Numbered from the stretch's first letter, positions 27,393-37,203 are shown. The stretch is DNA of 64,000 nt from Brachybacterium saurashtrense (GCF_003355475.1 NZ_CP031356.1:2418001-2482000); one strand, 5' to 3'. The notes: generated by a model from the letters alone, not told the origin. Program-made: numbers and translations.

Positions 27393-28106
27393 GTGGGGAT
27401 CTTGGATCGGATCGAGCGCGGCCTCGACCGCGGCGTGACGAGCGTCTTCTCGCCCGGTCGCGGGCAGCTGAAGCCGCTCGACCTGGCGCAGGGGCTCAAG
27501 CGCGAGTGCGACGACCAGATCCAGGTGCTGGACCGCACCCGCACCCTCGCCCCGAACGTCTACTCGATCTACCTGCACTCCCAGGACTACGACCGTTTCG
27601 TCTCCTGGCAGGACACCCTGCTCGACGAGCTGCAGCGCGTGCTGATGGAGCACGCGGAGAAGCAGCGCTACATGTTCGTGGGCGCCGTCTCCGTCTCGCT
27701 GGAGCGGGACGACGAGGTGCGCGCCGGGCGCTTCGAGACCGAGTCCCGCACCGAGCGGGGCAGCGTCGCTCCCGCCACCGGCGCCGCGCAGGCCGGCCCC
27801 GGCGGCAGCCCGATCGTGGAGATCGACGGCCAGCAGTACCTGCTCACGGGCCCGGTCACGGTGATCGGCCGCGGCGGCGACGCCGACATCATCCTCGAGG
27901 ACACCGGCGTGTCCCGCCATCACCTCGAGCTGCGCGCCGAGCCGGACGGCTCCCTGGTCGCCACCGACCTCGGCTCCACCAACGGCACCTTCGTGGACGG
28001 GGAGCGGATCCGCACCCCCGTGGCACTCCAGGACCGCTCGCTGCTGAAGATCGGCCGCACCCGTCTGACCGTGCTGCTCCCCGCGGCCGGCCCGGTCAGC
28101 TGGTGA
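27393..28106 (+). CDS. fhaA: FhaA: DUF3662 and FHA-domain protein
   Basis: 237 aa from GTG 27393 (VGILDRIERGLDRGV), GAAGGA upstream. Residues 1-115 are DUF3662 (DLAQGLKRECDDQIQVLDR, VYSIYLHSQDYDRF). A short linker leads to an FHA domain (about 145-230) with IGRGGDADIILEDTGVSRHHLEL and DLGSTNGTFVDG, which binds phosphothreonine. In mycobacteria FhaA is a PknA/B substrate that links phosphorylated MviN to cell-wall synthesis. The linker is much shorter than in Mycobacterium. First gene of the cluster. Confidence 0.93.
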   Translation: MGILDRIERGLDRGVTSVFSPGRGQLKPLDLAQGLKRECDDQIQVLDRTRTLAPNVYSIYLHSQDYDRFVSWQDTLLDELQRVLMEHAEKQRYMFVGAVSVSLERDDEVRAGRFETESRTERGSVAPATGAAQAGPGGSPIVEIDGQQYLLTGPVTVIGRGGDADIILEDTGVSRHHLELRAEPDGSLVATDLGSTNGTFVDGERIRTPVALQDRSLLKIGRTRLTVLLPAAGPVSW

Positions 28107-28113
28107 GCGCCTC

Positions 28114-28641
28114 ATGAGCGAGCTGACACTGGTCGCCCTGCGCCTGGGCTTCGTGCTGGCGCTGTGGATCTTCGTGGTCGTGGTGGTGCTGGTGCTGCGC
28201 AACGACCTGTTCGGCACCACGGTGGTGACCCGTTCCAGCCGCGACCCGCGGCGCGAGCAGCGCCCCGCCTCCGGGCCGATCGGCGGGGCCGCCGCGGCGG
28301 CCGGCGCCGAGCCGGGCCAGCTGCGCACCTCCCCCGAGGTGACCCAGGCCGCGATGGTGGTGACGGCGGGTCCGCTGCGCGGCACCTCGCTCACGCTGGG
28401 CTCCACCCCGATCCTCATCGGCCGCGCCCCCGAGTGCACGCTGGTGCTGGACGACGACTACGCCTCCAACCGCCACGCCCGCGTGTTCCAGCGCGAGGGC
28501 GAGTGGATGGTGGAGGATCTGGGCTCGACCAACGGCACGCTGGTCTCCGACCGACGGATCGAGGGTGCCGTGCCGTTCCGGCCCGGCGCCCGGGTGCGGA
28601 TCGGTCGCACGGAGATCGAACTGAGACGAGGTCCGCGATGA
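28114..28641 (+). CDS. fhaB: FhaB (FipA): membrane-anchored FHA-domain protein
   Basis: 175 aa. One N-terminal helix (LRLGFVLALWIFVVVVVLVL, about 9-28), a linker, then an FHA domain (about 90-172) with ILIGRAPECTLVLDDDYASNRHARVF and EDLGSTNGTLV. The start is 7 nt after the fhaA stop. In mycobacteria FhaB/FipA binds phosphorylated partners such as FtsZ/FtsQ during division. Overlaps the pstP start by 4 nt. Confidence 0.92.
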   Translation: MSELTLVALRLGFVLALWIFVVVVVLVLRNDLFGTTVVTRSSRDPRREQRPASGPIGGAAAAAGAEPGQLRTSPEVTQAAMVVTAGPLRGTSLTLGSTPILIGRAPECTLVLDDDYASNRHARVFQREGEWMVEDLGSTNGTLVSDRRIEGAVPFRPGARVRIGRTEIELRRGPR

Positions 28642-29945
28642 GCATCGCCCTGCGCTACGCCGCCCGCTCCGACGTCGGGCTCGTGCGGTCCAACAACCAG
28701 GACTCCGGCTACGCCGGCAGCCACCTGCTGGTGGTGGCCGACGGGATGGGCGGGCACGCCGGCGGCGACGTCGCCTCCTCGGTGGCGATCGGCCGCCTGG
28801 CCCAGCTCGACTCGGAGACCCCCGCCTCGGACATCGTCGCCACCCTCGAGGAGACGGTGCTGCAGGCGAACCAGGAGATCCTGCGCCGCGCCCGGGACGA
28901 GCCGCAGCTGCGCGGGCTGGGCACCACCATCACCGCGCTGCTGCGCTCGGAGGGCAAGTTCGCCCTCGCGCACATCGGCGACTCCCGCGCCTATCTGCTG
29001 CGCGGCGGCGAGACCACCCAGATCACCAAGGACCACACCTTCGTGCAGCGCCTGCTGGACGAGGGCCGGCTCACCGAGGACGAGGCCGAGCGCCACCCGC
29101 AGCGCTCGGTGCTGATGCGCGTGCTGGGCGACGTGGACGCCGATCCCGAGCTGGACCTCTCGCTGCGCCCCGCCCACGCCGGGGACCGCTGGCTGCTGTG
29201 CTCGGACGGCCTCTCCGGACTGGTCTCCCTGGACACCATCGACGCGACGCTGCTCGAGTTCACCGATCCCGGCGAGTGCGCCGACGCGCTGGTTCAGCTC
29301 GCCCTCAAGGGCGGCGGCCCCGACAACATCACCTGCATCGTCGCGGACGTGGTGGACCTCGAGGCGCTGCCCCGGGGCGAGGAGGCGCCCAGCACCACCC
29401 CGCAGATCGTCGGCTCGGCGGCGCGCAACCGCAACGCGCCCACCAGCGCCTCCGGCCCCGCCGCGAAGGCGGCCGCGCTCACCCGCGAGGACCCGGACAT
29501 CCCCTACGAGGACGAGGACTTCTCCGAGGAGGAGCCGCCGCGCCGCAGCCCCTGGCCGGCCCTGGTGGCGGTGACGCTGCTGATCGCCGTGCTGGGCGGC
29601 GTGCTGTGGGCGGGCTGGTCCTGGTCGCAGCGGCAGTACTTCGTGGGCACCGACGGCACCAGCGTGGTGCTGTACCGGGGCCTGTCCCAAGACCTCGGGC
29701 CGTTGCCGATGTCGGAGCCCGTGGAGGTCACGGACATCGCCCTGGAGGACCTGCCCGAGGTGACCCGCCGCCAGGTGGAGAGCACCATCTCCGCCTCGGA
29801 CCGCGACGCCGCCGAGGCGATCATCGACCGGCTCGAGCAGGTCGCGCAGTCGAACCTGCCGCCTCCGGCGGTCTCCCCCGCACCCTCCGACGGCGGTGGG
29901 GCCTCCGATGCCGGCGGGGCCTCCGACGACGGCGGGACGACGTAG
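28638..29945 (+). CDS. pstP: PP2C Ser/Thr protein phosphatase PstP
   Basis: 435 aa. The PP2C core (1-235) has RSNNQDSG, LLVVADGMGGHAGGD, HIGDSRAYLLRGG, LLCSDGLSGLV and GGPDNITCIVADVV, the metal-binding Asp residues included. A linker rich in acidic residues (about 285-305) precedes a single membrane helix (about 310-332), then an extracytoplasmic tail of about 100 residues ending in Gly/Ser/Asp-rich repeats. It dephosphorylates PknA/PknB and their substrates. ATG overlaps fhaB by 4 nt. Confidence 0.95.
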   Translation: MSIALRYAARSDVGLVRSNNQDSGYAGSHLLVVADGMGGHAGGDVASSVAIGRLAQLDSETPASDIVATLEETVLQANQEILRRARDEPQLRGLGTTITALLRSEGKFALAHIGDSRAYLLRGGETTQITKDHTFVQRLLDEGRLTEDEAERHPQRSVLMRVLGDVDADPELDLSLRPAHAGDRWLLCSDGLSGLVSLDTIDATLLEFTDPGECADALVQLALKGGGPDNITCIVADVVDLEALPRGEEAPSTTPQIVGSAARNRNAPTSASGPAAKAAALTREDPDIPYEDEDFSEEEPPRRSPWPALVAVTLLIAVLGGVLWAGWSWSQRQYFVGTDGTSVVLYRGLSQDLGPLPMSEPVEVTDIALEDLPEVTRRQVESTISASDRDAAEAIIDRLEQVAQSNLPPPAVSPAPSDGGGASDAGGASDDGGTT

Positions 29946-31330
29946 TGGCGACGATCGTCTCCTATACCGCGAGCCCGCGCCGCCTCACCCAGGCGCTGCT
30001 GCTGCTGCTCGCGGTCGCGATCGGCGTGGGCGCCTACGCCCTGGTGGGGCTGGGCCGGCACCACGAGCTGCCCGAGAACCTGCTGGTGTACGTGATCGGC
30101 GCGGCCGCGCTCGCGCTGGTGCTGCAGAGCGTGGTGATGTGGCGGGCCCCGTACGCGGACCCGGTGATCCTGCCGCTGGTGACGCTGCTGAACCTGCTGG
30201 GCATCGCCATGATCGAGTCCGTGCACTCCGCGAACGAGATCTACGGGATCCGCACCTCGGCGAGCGCGGACCGGCAGATGCTGTGGGCGATCCTGGGCGT
30301 GCTGCTGTGCGCCGCGCTGCTGGTGGTGCTGCGCGATCACCGCCGACTGCGCCGCTACACCTGGATCAGCGCGGTGGTGGGCGCGGTGCTGCTGCTGATG
30401 CCTCTGCTGCCCCTGATCGGCTCGTCCCGCAACGGCTCGCGGATCTGGATCTCCGTGGCCGGGTACAGCTTCCAGCCCGCGGAGCTGGCGAAGATCGCGT
30501 TCGCGATCTTCTTCGCCGGCTACCTCGTCTCCCGCCGCGACACCCTCGCCCTGGCCGGGCCCAAGGTGCTGGGCATCCACCTGCCGCGCTGGTCGGACTT
30601 CGGGCCGATCCTGGTGGCGTGGGGCTTCGCGATGGCGGTGCTGGTGTTCCAGACGGACCTGGGCACCTCGCTGATGTTCTTCGGCCTGTTCGTGGTGATG
30701 CTGTACGTGGCCACCGACCGGCTGAGCTGGCTGGTGATCGGGGCGGTGATGTTCCTGCCGCCCGCGGTCTTCGCCGCCACCCAGATGGGGCACGTGCGCA
30801 CCCGCATCACCTGCTGGCTGGATCCGCTCTCGAGCGCGAACTACGGCTCCTGCGAGCAGATCAGCCAGGGCTTGTTCGGCCTCGCCAACGGCGGGATCAC
30901 CGGGGCGGGCCTGGGCGAGGGGCGCCCGGACGTGGTCCCCCACGCCGAATCGGACTTCATCTTCGCCTCCTTCGCGGAGGAGCTCGGGATGGTGGGCGCC
31001 TTCGCCCTGCTGCTGCTCTACCTGCTGCTGGTGCAGCGGGCGATGCGCGCCGCGGTGGGGATCTCCGACGGCTTCGGCACGCTGCTGGCCGGCGGGCTGG
31101 GCTTCGTGCTGGCGCTGCAGGTGTTCGTGGTGGTGGGCGGGGTGACCCGGGTGATCCCGCTGACGGGCCTCACCCTCCCCTTCCTCGCCGCGGGCGGCAG
31201 CTCGCTGGTGTGCAACTGGCTGATCGCCGGGATCCTGGTGCGTCTCTCCGACGCCGCCCGCCGTCCCGCGGCTCGGCAGGTCGCCGGCGCCGGCGCGGCG
31301 CCGCGTCCCGCCCAGGAGGTGCCCGCATGA
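29945..31330 (+). CDS. rodA: SEDS peptidoglycan glycosyltransferase (FtsW/RodA)
   Basis: 461 aa from GTG 29945, which shares one base with the pstP stop. About ten or more membrane helices. SEDS landmarks: IWISVAGYSFQPAELAKIAF, FQTDLGTSLMFFG, GLFGLANGGITGAGLGEGRPDVVPHAESDFIFASFAEELG and PFLAAGGSSL. It polymerises lipid II, paired with the class B PBP encoded next. RodA rather than FtsW follows from synteny with Rv0017c. Confidence 0.94.
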   Translation: MATIVSYTASPRRLTQALLLLLAVAIGVGAYALVGLGRHHELPENLLVYVIGAAALALVLQSVVMWRAPYADPVILPLVTLLNLLGIAMIESVHSANEIYGIRTSASADRQMLWAILGVLLCAALLVVLRDHRRLRRYTWISAVVGAVLLLMPLLPLIGSSRNGSRIWISVAGYSFQPAELAKIAFAIFFAGYLVSRRDTLALAGPKVLGIHLPRWSDFGPILVAWGFAMAVLVFQTDLGTSLMFFGLFVVMLYVATDRLSWLVIGAVMFLPPAVFAATQMGHVRTRITCWLDPLSSANYGSCEQISQGLFGLANGGITGAGLGEGRPDVVPHAESDFIFASFAEELGMVGAFALLLLYLLLVQRAMRAAVGISDGFGTLLAGGLGFVLALQVFVVVGGVTRVIPLTGLTLPFLAAGGSSLVCNWLIAGILVRLSDAARRPAARQVAGAGAAPRPAQEVPA

Positions 31331-32772
31331 ACCGGCCGCTGCGCCACGTGTGGCTGGTGGTGAGCGTGCTGTTCGTGCTGCTGTTCACCTCCACCACCTA
31401 CTTCCAGGTGATCGCCCAGGGGCGGCTGAACGCCCACGGGCAGAACGACCGCACGCTGTACAACGAGTACGGGCGCCACCGCGGCCCGATCGTGGTGGAC
31501 GGCCACGCGATCGCGGTCTCGCAGTCCTCGGACGACACCTACGGCTACCTGCGCACCTACGATCCGGGCGCGATGTACGCCCCGGTGACGGGCTACTACT
31601 CGGTGGTCTACGGCTTCACGGGCCTGGAGCGGTCGCTGAACGACACCCTCTCCGGCGAGGCCGACGCGCTGTTCTACCACCGCATCTCGGACATCCTCTC
31701 CGGCCGGCAGGGGCGCGGGGCCACCGTGGAGCTGACCCTCGACGCCGCCGCCCAGGAGGCCGCCTGGGACGCCCTGGACGGTCGCCGCGGCAGCGTGGTC
31801 GCGCTGGATCCGGAGACGGGCGCGGTGCTGGCGATGGTCTCCTCCCCCAGCTACGACCCCAATCAGCTCGCCTCGCACGACAGCGCCGCGGTGAACGAGG
31901 CGTGGACCGCGCTGCAGGAGGACCCGGACCGCCCGCTGACGAACCGGGCCATCGGCGGTGACCTGTACCCGCCGGGCTCCTCGTTCAAGCTGGTGGTGGC
32001 CGCGGCCGCGCTCGAGACCGGAGAGTACACGGCGGAGTCGGAGATCCCGGGGCCGGGCACCTGGCAGCTGCCGAACTCGAGCGCGGTGATGAATAACCAC
32101 GCCGCCGGCGGCACCGAGCCGTGCGGGCCCGAGGACACCTCCACGCTGGCCGACGCGCTGCGCCAGTCCTGCAACACCTCCTTCGCGATGCTCGGTGTGG
32201 ACCTCGGCCAGGAGCAGCTGCGCGAGACGGCGGAGGAGTTCGGCTTCGGGCAGTCCCTGGAGATCCCGATGTCGGTGACCCCGTCCACGCTCGGCGAGGA
32301 CCTGGACGACGCCCAGCTCGCCACCACGTCGATCGGTCAGTACGAGACCCGGGTGACGCCGCTGCAGATGGCGATGGTGGCCGGGGCGTTCGCGAACGAC
32401 GGCGTGGTGATGCAGCCGCAGCTGGTGCAGGCCGTGCGCACCAGCGACCTCACCGCCGTCTCCGAGCTCACGCCGCAGGAGCTGGGACAGCCGGTGACCG
32501 CCGCGAACGCCGCCCAGATGCGGCAGATGATGGTGGGCGTGGTCGAGGACGGCACCGGCACCGCGGCGGCGATCGACGGCGTCGAGGTGGGCGGCAAGAC
32601 GGGCACCGCCCAGTGGGGCGAGGACCGCACACCGCACTCCTGGTACGTGGGGTACGGACAGCTGGAGGACCGGAAGATCGCGCTGGCGGTCGTGGTCGAG
32701 GAGGGCGGATACGGGTCGCGGACCGCGGCGCCGATCGCCCAGGACGTGATGGAGGCGGTGATCCTGCCATGA
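31327..32772 (+). CDS. pbpA: Penicillin-binding protein PbpA (class B transpeptidase)
   Basis: 481 aa. N-terminal anchor VWLVVSVLFVLLFTSTTYF, then a dimerisation domain and the transpeptidase domain with YPPGSSFKLVVAAAAL (Ser-x-x-Lys), SCNTSFA (Ser-x-Asn) and GGKTGTAQW (Lys-Thr-Gly). It cross-links peptidoglycan with its SEDS partner upstream. ATG overlaps rodA by 4 nt and the stop overlaps pknA by 4 nt. Confidence 0.95.
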   Translation: MNRPLRHVWLVVSVLFVLLFTSTTYFQVIAQGRLNAHGQNDRTLYNEYGRHRGPIVVDGHAIAVSQSSDDTYGYLRTYDPGAMYAPVTGYYSVVYGFTGLERSLNDTLSGEADALFYHRISDILSGRQGRGATVELTLDAAAQEAAWDALDGRRGSVVALDPETGAVLAMVSSPSYDPNQLASHDSAAVNEAWTALQEDPDRPLTNRAIGGDLYPPGSSFKLVVAAAALETGEYTAESEIPGPGTWQLPNSSAVMNNHAAGGTEPCGPEDTSTLADALRQSCNTSFAMLGVDLGQEQLRETAEEFGFGQSLEIPMSVTPSTLGEDLDDAQLATTSIGQYETRVTPLQMAMVAGAFANDGVVMQPQLVQAVRTSDLTAVSELTPQELGQPVTAANAAQMRQMMVGVVEDGTGTAAAIDGVEVGGKTGTAQWGEDRTPHSWYVGYGQLEDRKIALAVVVEEGGYGSRTAAPIAQDVMEAVILP

Positions 32773-34346
32773 GGACCGAAGCCGGGCTCGTGCTCGAAGG
32801 ACGCTACGAACTGACCTCGCTCATCGCCACGGGCGGGATGGGCCAGGTGTGGAAGGGGCGCGACCAGGAGCTGGATCGCGAGGTCGCGATCAAGGTGCTG
32901 CGCGAGGAGTACGCGGGGGACGAGGGCTTCCTCAAGCGCTTCCGCGCCGAGGCCCGCCACACCGCCGCGCTCTCGCACGAGGGCATCGCGGCGCTGTACG
33001 ACTACGGCGAGCTCGACGGCCGCGCGTACATCGTGATGGAGCTGTGCCCGGGCCGGCCGCTCTCCGAGATCATCGAGGAGAACCCCGGCGGGCTGCCCGA
33101 GAAGCGGGTGGTCTCGCTGCTCATCGAGCTGGCGCGGGCGCTGGACGCCGCCCACTCCAAGGGCGTGGTGCACCGCGACGTGAAGCCGGAGAACGTGCTG
33201 GTGGACGAGGCGGACGACTGGTCGATGAAGATCACGGACTTCGGCATCGCGCGCAGCAAGGACCAGGCCCGGCTCACCAAGACGGGCCTGGTGATGGGCA
33301 CCGCCCAGTACCTCGCCCCCGAGCAGGCGATGGGCAAGCAGGCCACCTCGCTCTCCGACATCTACGCGCTGGGGATCGTGGGCTACGAGATGCTCGCCGG
33401 CCGGCGCCCGTTCACGGGCGCCAGCCAGGTGGAGATCGCGATGGCGCAGGTGAAGCAGCAGCCGCCGGAGCTGCCCGCGGCGATCGGCGAGGACCTGCGA
33501 CGCCTGGTGATGATGATGCTGGCGAAGGCCCCGGCGAACCGTCCCCGCTCCGCGGCGGCGGTCTCGCGGATCCTCGAGGCGATCCAGCGCGGGGTGGAGC
33601 CGCGCTTCACCACCGGCGCGATTCCGGTGACGAAGGTGGAGGACCACGACTGGACCGGGGAGAACCGGGTGCGGGGCGAGGGCGGCGCGGACCGTCGTCC
33701 GGGCGCCTCGCCCACCGGCACCCGCACCGCGGCGATGCCGCTGCCGATGTCGGGCCGGGGTCGCGGCATCCGGCACCGCTCCGGCGCCTCGGGGCCCTCG
33801 GCGCTCTCGGCCTCCTCGGCGAGCTCCGCCCCGCGACGCAGCGCCCGCTCGGCACGCTCGGCGGGTTCCGGCACCTCCGGCGCGTCGGCGTCGTCGACGG
33901 GCTCGGCCCGGTCGGCGCCGTCGGCCCGCTCCGCCCAGTCCGCCCGCTCGGCGCCGTCGGCGGCCTCGGCCTCCTCGCCCGCCGTGGCGCCGGGCGCCGG
34001 ACGGCCGGGCTCCCGCACCCCGGGGGCGGCGACCGGCTCGCCCGCGGCGGCCGACGGGACGGGGCGCGCGCCCGGCGTCGCCGCCTTCGACGGGGTGGAC
34101 ACGCCCACCTCGGCGCGCACGGTCCGCGGCACCTCTACGGGCCGACGGCTGGGCGGGCTGTCCCTGCCGGGCCTGGTGCTGCTGCTGCTCGTGGCGGTGG
34201 CGATCCTGGCCGCGGTCGCGGGCGGGATGGGGCTGCTGCCGCTGGGCGCGGCCGGGGGCGATGGGGCGCAGATCTCACCGCTGACCGCAGGTGTCGCGCT
34301 GTCAGCAACTACGATGGACGGATCGGTCGGGGCGACCACGGCATGA
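32769..34346 (+). CDS. pknA: Ser/Thr protein kinase PknA
   Basis: 525 aa. Kinase domain about 10-275: glycine loop IATGGMGQVWKG, Lys in REVAIKVLRE, HRDVKPENVL, DFGIARSK, activation loop LTKTGLVMGTAQYLAPEQ. The 280-450 region is a long linker, between about 338 and 410 almost only Ser, Ala, Arg, Pro and Gly in short repeats such as RSAPSARSAQSARS. One membrane helix at about 463-485 and a short outside tail; no PASTA domains, as expected for PknA. Controls growth and division with PknB. Confidence 0.94.
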   Translation: MRTEAGLVLEGRYELTSLIATGGMGQVWKGRDQELDREVAIKVLREEYAGDEGFLKRFRAEARHTAALSHEGIAALYDYGELDGRAYIVMELCPGRPLSEIIEENPGGLPEKRVVSLLIELARALDAAHSKGVVHRDVKPENVLVDEADDWSMKITDFGIARSKDQARLTKTGLVMGTAQYLAPEQAMGKQATSLSDIYALGIVGYEMLAGRRPFTGASQVEIAMAQVKQQPPELPAAIGEDLRRLVMMMLAKAPANRPRSAAAVSRILEAIQRGVEPRFTTGAIPVTKVEDHDWTGENRVRGEGGADRRPGASPTGTRTAAMPLPMSGRGRGIRHRSGASGPSALSASSASSAPRRSARSARSAGSGTSGASASSTGSARSAPSARSAQSARSAPSAASASSPAVAPGAGRPGSRTPGAATGSPAAADGTGRAPGVAAFDGVDTPTSARTVRGTSTGRRLGGLSLPGLVLLLLVAVAILAAVAGGMGLLPLGAAGGDGAQISPLTAGVALSATTMDGSVGATTA

Positions 34347-34359
34347 GGACGGGTGTTCA

Positions 34360-36498
34360 GTGAGCGAAGAGACGGTGGTCCTGGGCGGACGCTACCGGCT
34401 GGGGAAGATCCTCGGCACCGGCGGCATGGCCGAGGTGTTCCTGGCCGAGGACACCCGCCTGCACCGCACGGTCGCCGTGAAGGTGCTCCGTGCCGATCTC
34501 GCCCGGGACGCGAACTTCCAGGAGCGGTTCCGCCGTGAGGCGCACAGCGCCGCCTCGTTGAACCATCCCTCCATCGTCGCGGTGTACGACACCGGCGAGG
34601 AGCAGCAGAGCACCGTCACCGGGGCCGAGATCACGATCCCCTTCATCGTGATGGAGTACGTGCAGGGCCGCACCCTGCGCGAGCTGATCGATCCCGAGCA
34701 CCCGATGGACGCCCACCAGGCCGGGGAGATCATGGCGGCGCTGCTGAGCGCCCTGGAGTACTCGCACCGGGCGGGCATCGTGCACCGGGACATCAAGCCC
34801 GGCAACATCATGATCGACGAGTCCGGCACGGTGAAGGTGATGGACTTCGGCATCGCCCGCGCGATCGCGGACGCGACCAGCGCGATGACCGCCACCCAGG
34901 CCGTGATGGGCACCGCCCAGTACCTCTCCCCCGAGCAGGCGCGCGGGCAGCTCGTCGACGCCCGCTCGGACATCTACTCCGCCGCCTGCGTGATGTACGA
35001 GATGCTCACGGGCCGCCCGCCGTTCACCGGCGACACCCCCGTCTCGATCGCGTACCAGCACGTGCGCGAGGAGCCGCACCCGCCCTCGGCGTACAACCCC
35101 GCGATCGTGCCGGCGATGGACGCCGTGATCCTCACGGGCCTGACCAAGGACCGCGAGGCCCGCTACCCGAGCGCCGTCGCCTTCTCCCGGGACATCGCCG
35201 CGGTGGTGTCCGGGCGGGCGCCGGCGCTGGTGAGCGCCGCCGCCTCCGGCGGCGAGGACCCGGAGGCGACGACGGTGCTGGGCCCGGTGGGCGCGGCCAC
35301 GGAGGCGCTGCCGCTGGGCGCCGGGGCCGCGGCGGGCATGGCCGCCCAGAACTGGTCCGGCAGCTCCGCGACCACCCCCACCACCGGTCCGCTGGCCCTG
35401 CACACCGCCGAGGAGGTCGAACCGGCCGAGGAGGAGCGCCGCCGGCCCTGGTGGCTGATCATCCTGGTGATCATCGCGGTGCTGGCCCTGGTGGGCGCGG
35501 CGCTGGCGGTGCTGCGCCCCTGGGACCAGGAGCCGGAGACGGTCACGGTCCCGGCCGTGGTCGGGGAGACGGAGGAGGACGCGGGCACGATACTGCGCGA
35601 GCAGGGGCTGGACCCGCAGTTCACGCAGGTGGAGTCCGCGGAGGTCGAGGCGGGCCTGGTGATCTCCACCGATCCCGGCGAGGGCGAGGAGGTCTCCCCC
35701 GGCGCCACCGTCGCGGTGAGCGTCTCCAGCGGCCCCGAGGCCACGGAGGTCCCGGACGTGGTGGACATGTCCCGCGAGGACGCGGAGCAGGCACTGGAGG
35801 ATGCCGGCCTGGTCGCCGAGTACGTGGACAGCGAGGACACCAAGCAGAAGGAGCGCGGCGTGGTGGTGCGCTCCCAGCCCGCCGCCGGCAGCTCCGCGCA
35901 GCGCGGGGACACGGTGCAGATCTGGGACGCGACCGGCAGCTACACCGTCCCGGACGTCACCCTCACGGACGTGGACAGCGCCACCGCGACGCTCGAGGAC
36001 ATCGGCTTCACGGTCGACACCAGCGAGCGCGCGGACGGCGACCACGAGGAGGGCACGGTGCTCGAGCAGACCCCGCCCAGCGGCTCCTCGGAGTCGATCG
36101 GCGCCACCATCCGCCTGGTGGTCGCCGCGCCGCAGGGCCCGGTCGCGGTCCCGAACGTCACCGGGCAGACCCTCGCCGACGCCCGCACGGCGCTCTCGGA
36201 CGCGGGCTTCGGCCACGAGTCCACCGAGGAGCACTCGGACTCCGTCGAGGAGGGCCGCGTGATCCGCACCGAGCCGGGGGCGAACGAGGAGGTGGAGCGC
36301 GGCTCCACGATCACCATCGTGGTCTCCTCGGGGCCGGAGCCCACCCCGGACCCGACCCCCACCGAGGAGCCCTCGGAGAGTCCCACGGAGGAGCCCTCGG
36401 AGACGCCCAGCGAGACCGAGTCCGACTCCCCGGGCAACAGCGGCAACGGCAACGGCAACGGCAATGCCGGGACGGGACAGGGGACCGGCAATGGCTGA
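34360..36498 (+). CDS. pknB: Ser/Thr protein kinase PknB with four PASTA domains
   Basis: 712 aa from GTG 34360, 13 nt after pknA. Kinase domain about 10-275 (GTGGMAEVFLAED, TVAVKVLRADL, IVHRDIKPGNIMID, DFGIARAI, MGTAQYLSPEQARG). Membrane helix about 364-386 (PWWLIILVIIAVLALVGAALAVL). Four PASTA repeats follow (starting VPAVVGETEEDA, VPDVVDMSREDA, VPDVTLTDVDSA, VPNVTGQTLADA), which sense muropeptides/lipid II. The C-terminal tail is Pro/Glu/Ser/Thr-rich, then Gly/Asn-rich. Confidence 0.96.
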   Translation: MSEETVVLGGRYRLGKILGTGGMAEVFLAEDTRLHRTVAVKVLRADLARDANFQERFRREAHSAASLNHPSIVAVYDTGEEQQSTVTGAEITIPFIVMEYVQGRTLRELIDPEHPMDAHQAGEIMAALLSALEYSHRAGIVHRDIKPGNIMIDESGTVKVMDFGIARAIADATSAMTATQAVMGTAQYLSPEQARGQLVDARSDIYSAACVMYEMLTGRPPFTGDTPVSIAYQHVREEPHPPSAYNPAIVPAMDAVILTGLTKDREARYPSAVAFSRDIAAVVSGRAPALVSAAASGGEDPEATTVLGPVGAATEALPLGAGAAAGMAAQNWSGSSATTPTTGPLALHTAEEVEPAEEERRRPWWLIILVIIAVLALVGAALAVLRPWDQEPETVTVPAVVGETEEDAGTILREQGLDPQFTQVESAEVEAGLVISTDPGEGEEVSPGATVAVSVSSGPEATEVPDVVDMSREDAEQALEDAGLVAEYVDSEDTKQKERGVVVRSQPAAGSSAQRGDTVQIWDATGSYTVPDVTLTDVDSATATLEDIGFTVDTSERADGDHEEGTVLEQTPPSGSSESIGATIRLVVAAPQGPVAVPNVTGQTLADARTALSDAGFGHESTEEHSDSVEEGRVIRTEPGANEEVERGSTITIVVSSGPEPTPDPTPTEEPSESPTEEPSETPSETESDSPGNSGNGNGNGNAGTGQGTGNG

Positions 36499-37162
36499 GA
36501 CGACGAGCGGGTCGCGCCGCGCCGCCCGGATCCTGGTGATCGACAACTACGACAGCTTCGTGTTCACCATCGTGGGCTACCTCCAGCAGATGGGCGCGGA
36601 GACCGTGGTGGTCCGCAACGACGAGGTGCCCGAGACGGCGCAGGGCGCCGTGGACCTCGCCGGCTTCGACGGGGTGCTGGTCTCCCCCGGCCCCGGCAAC
36701 CCCACCACCGCCGGGCGCTCGCTCGAGGTGATCGGCGCGTGCGCGGAGGGCGAGGTGCCGATGCTCGGGGTGTGCCTGGGCCACCAGGCCCTCGGCCAGC
36801 ACTTCGGCGCGACGGTGGATCACGCCCCGCAGCTGATGCACGGGCGCACCAGCGCGCTCACCCATGAGGGGCGCAGCGTGTTCGCCGGCGCCCCCTCCCC
36901 CATGACCGCCACCCGCTACCACTCGCTCACGGTGGTGCCGGAGACGATCCCGGCGCAGCTCGAGGTCACGGCCCGCACCGCCGACGGCATGGTGATGGGC
37001 CTGGCGCATCGCACGCTGCCGCTGCACGGGGTGCAGTTCCATCCCGAGTCGGTGCTCACCGAGAACGGCCACCTGATGCTGGCCCGCTTCCTGGAGCTGT
37101 GCGACGGCCGCGACGCCGCCGAGCGCTCCGCGGGGCTGAAGCCCCTGATGACCGCCGGCTGA
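36491..37162 (+). CDS. Glutamine amidotransferase, anthranilate/aminodeoxychorismate synthase component II
   Basis: 223 aa from ATG 36491, overlapping pknB by 8 nt. Class I glutaminase: VIDNYDSFVFTIVGYL, VSPGPGNPTTAG, GVCLGHQALGQHFGA with the nucleophile Cys, and GVQFHPESVLTENGH with His and Glu of the triad. Such subunits supply ammonia to TrpE or PabB. The partner is not in the window. Mycobacteria also carry this gene (annotated trpG) beside pknB, so TrpG, PabA or an amphibolic role are all possible. Confidence 0.92.
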   Translation: MAETTSGSRRAARILVIDNYDSFVFTIVGYLQQMGAETVVVRNDEVPETAQGAVDLAGFDGVLVSPGPGNPTTAGRSLEVIGACAEGEVPMLGVCLGHQALGQHFGATVDHAPQLMHGRTSALTHEGRSVFAGAPSPMTATRYHSLTVVPETIPAQLEVTARTADGMVMGLAHRTLPLHGVQFHPESVLTENGHLMLARFLELCDGRDAAERSAGLKPLMTAG

Positions 37163-37203
37163 ACCGCGTCGCGTCGTCGCTCACGCAGAGGCCGCCAGGT
37201 GCG

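Noticed and set aside
29504..30943. Minus-strand frame of 479 codons opposite pstP and rodA
   Set aside because: Composition (His/Gln/Arg/Gly) is that of a reverse-complement shadow; both strands cannot code here and the plus-strand genes are certain.
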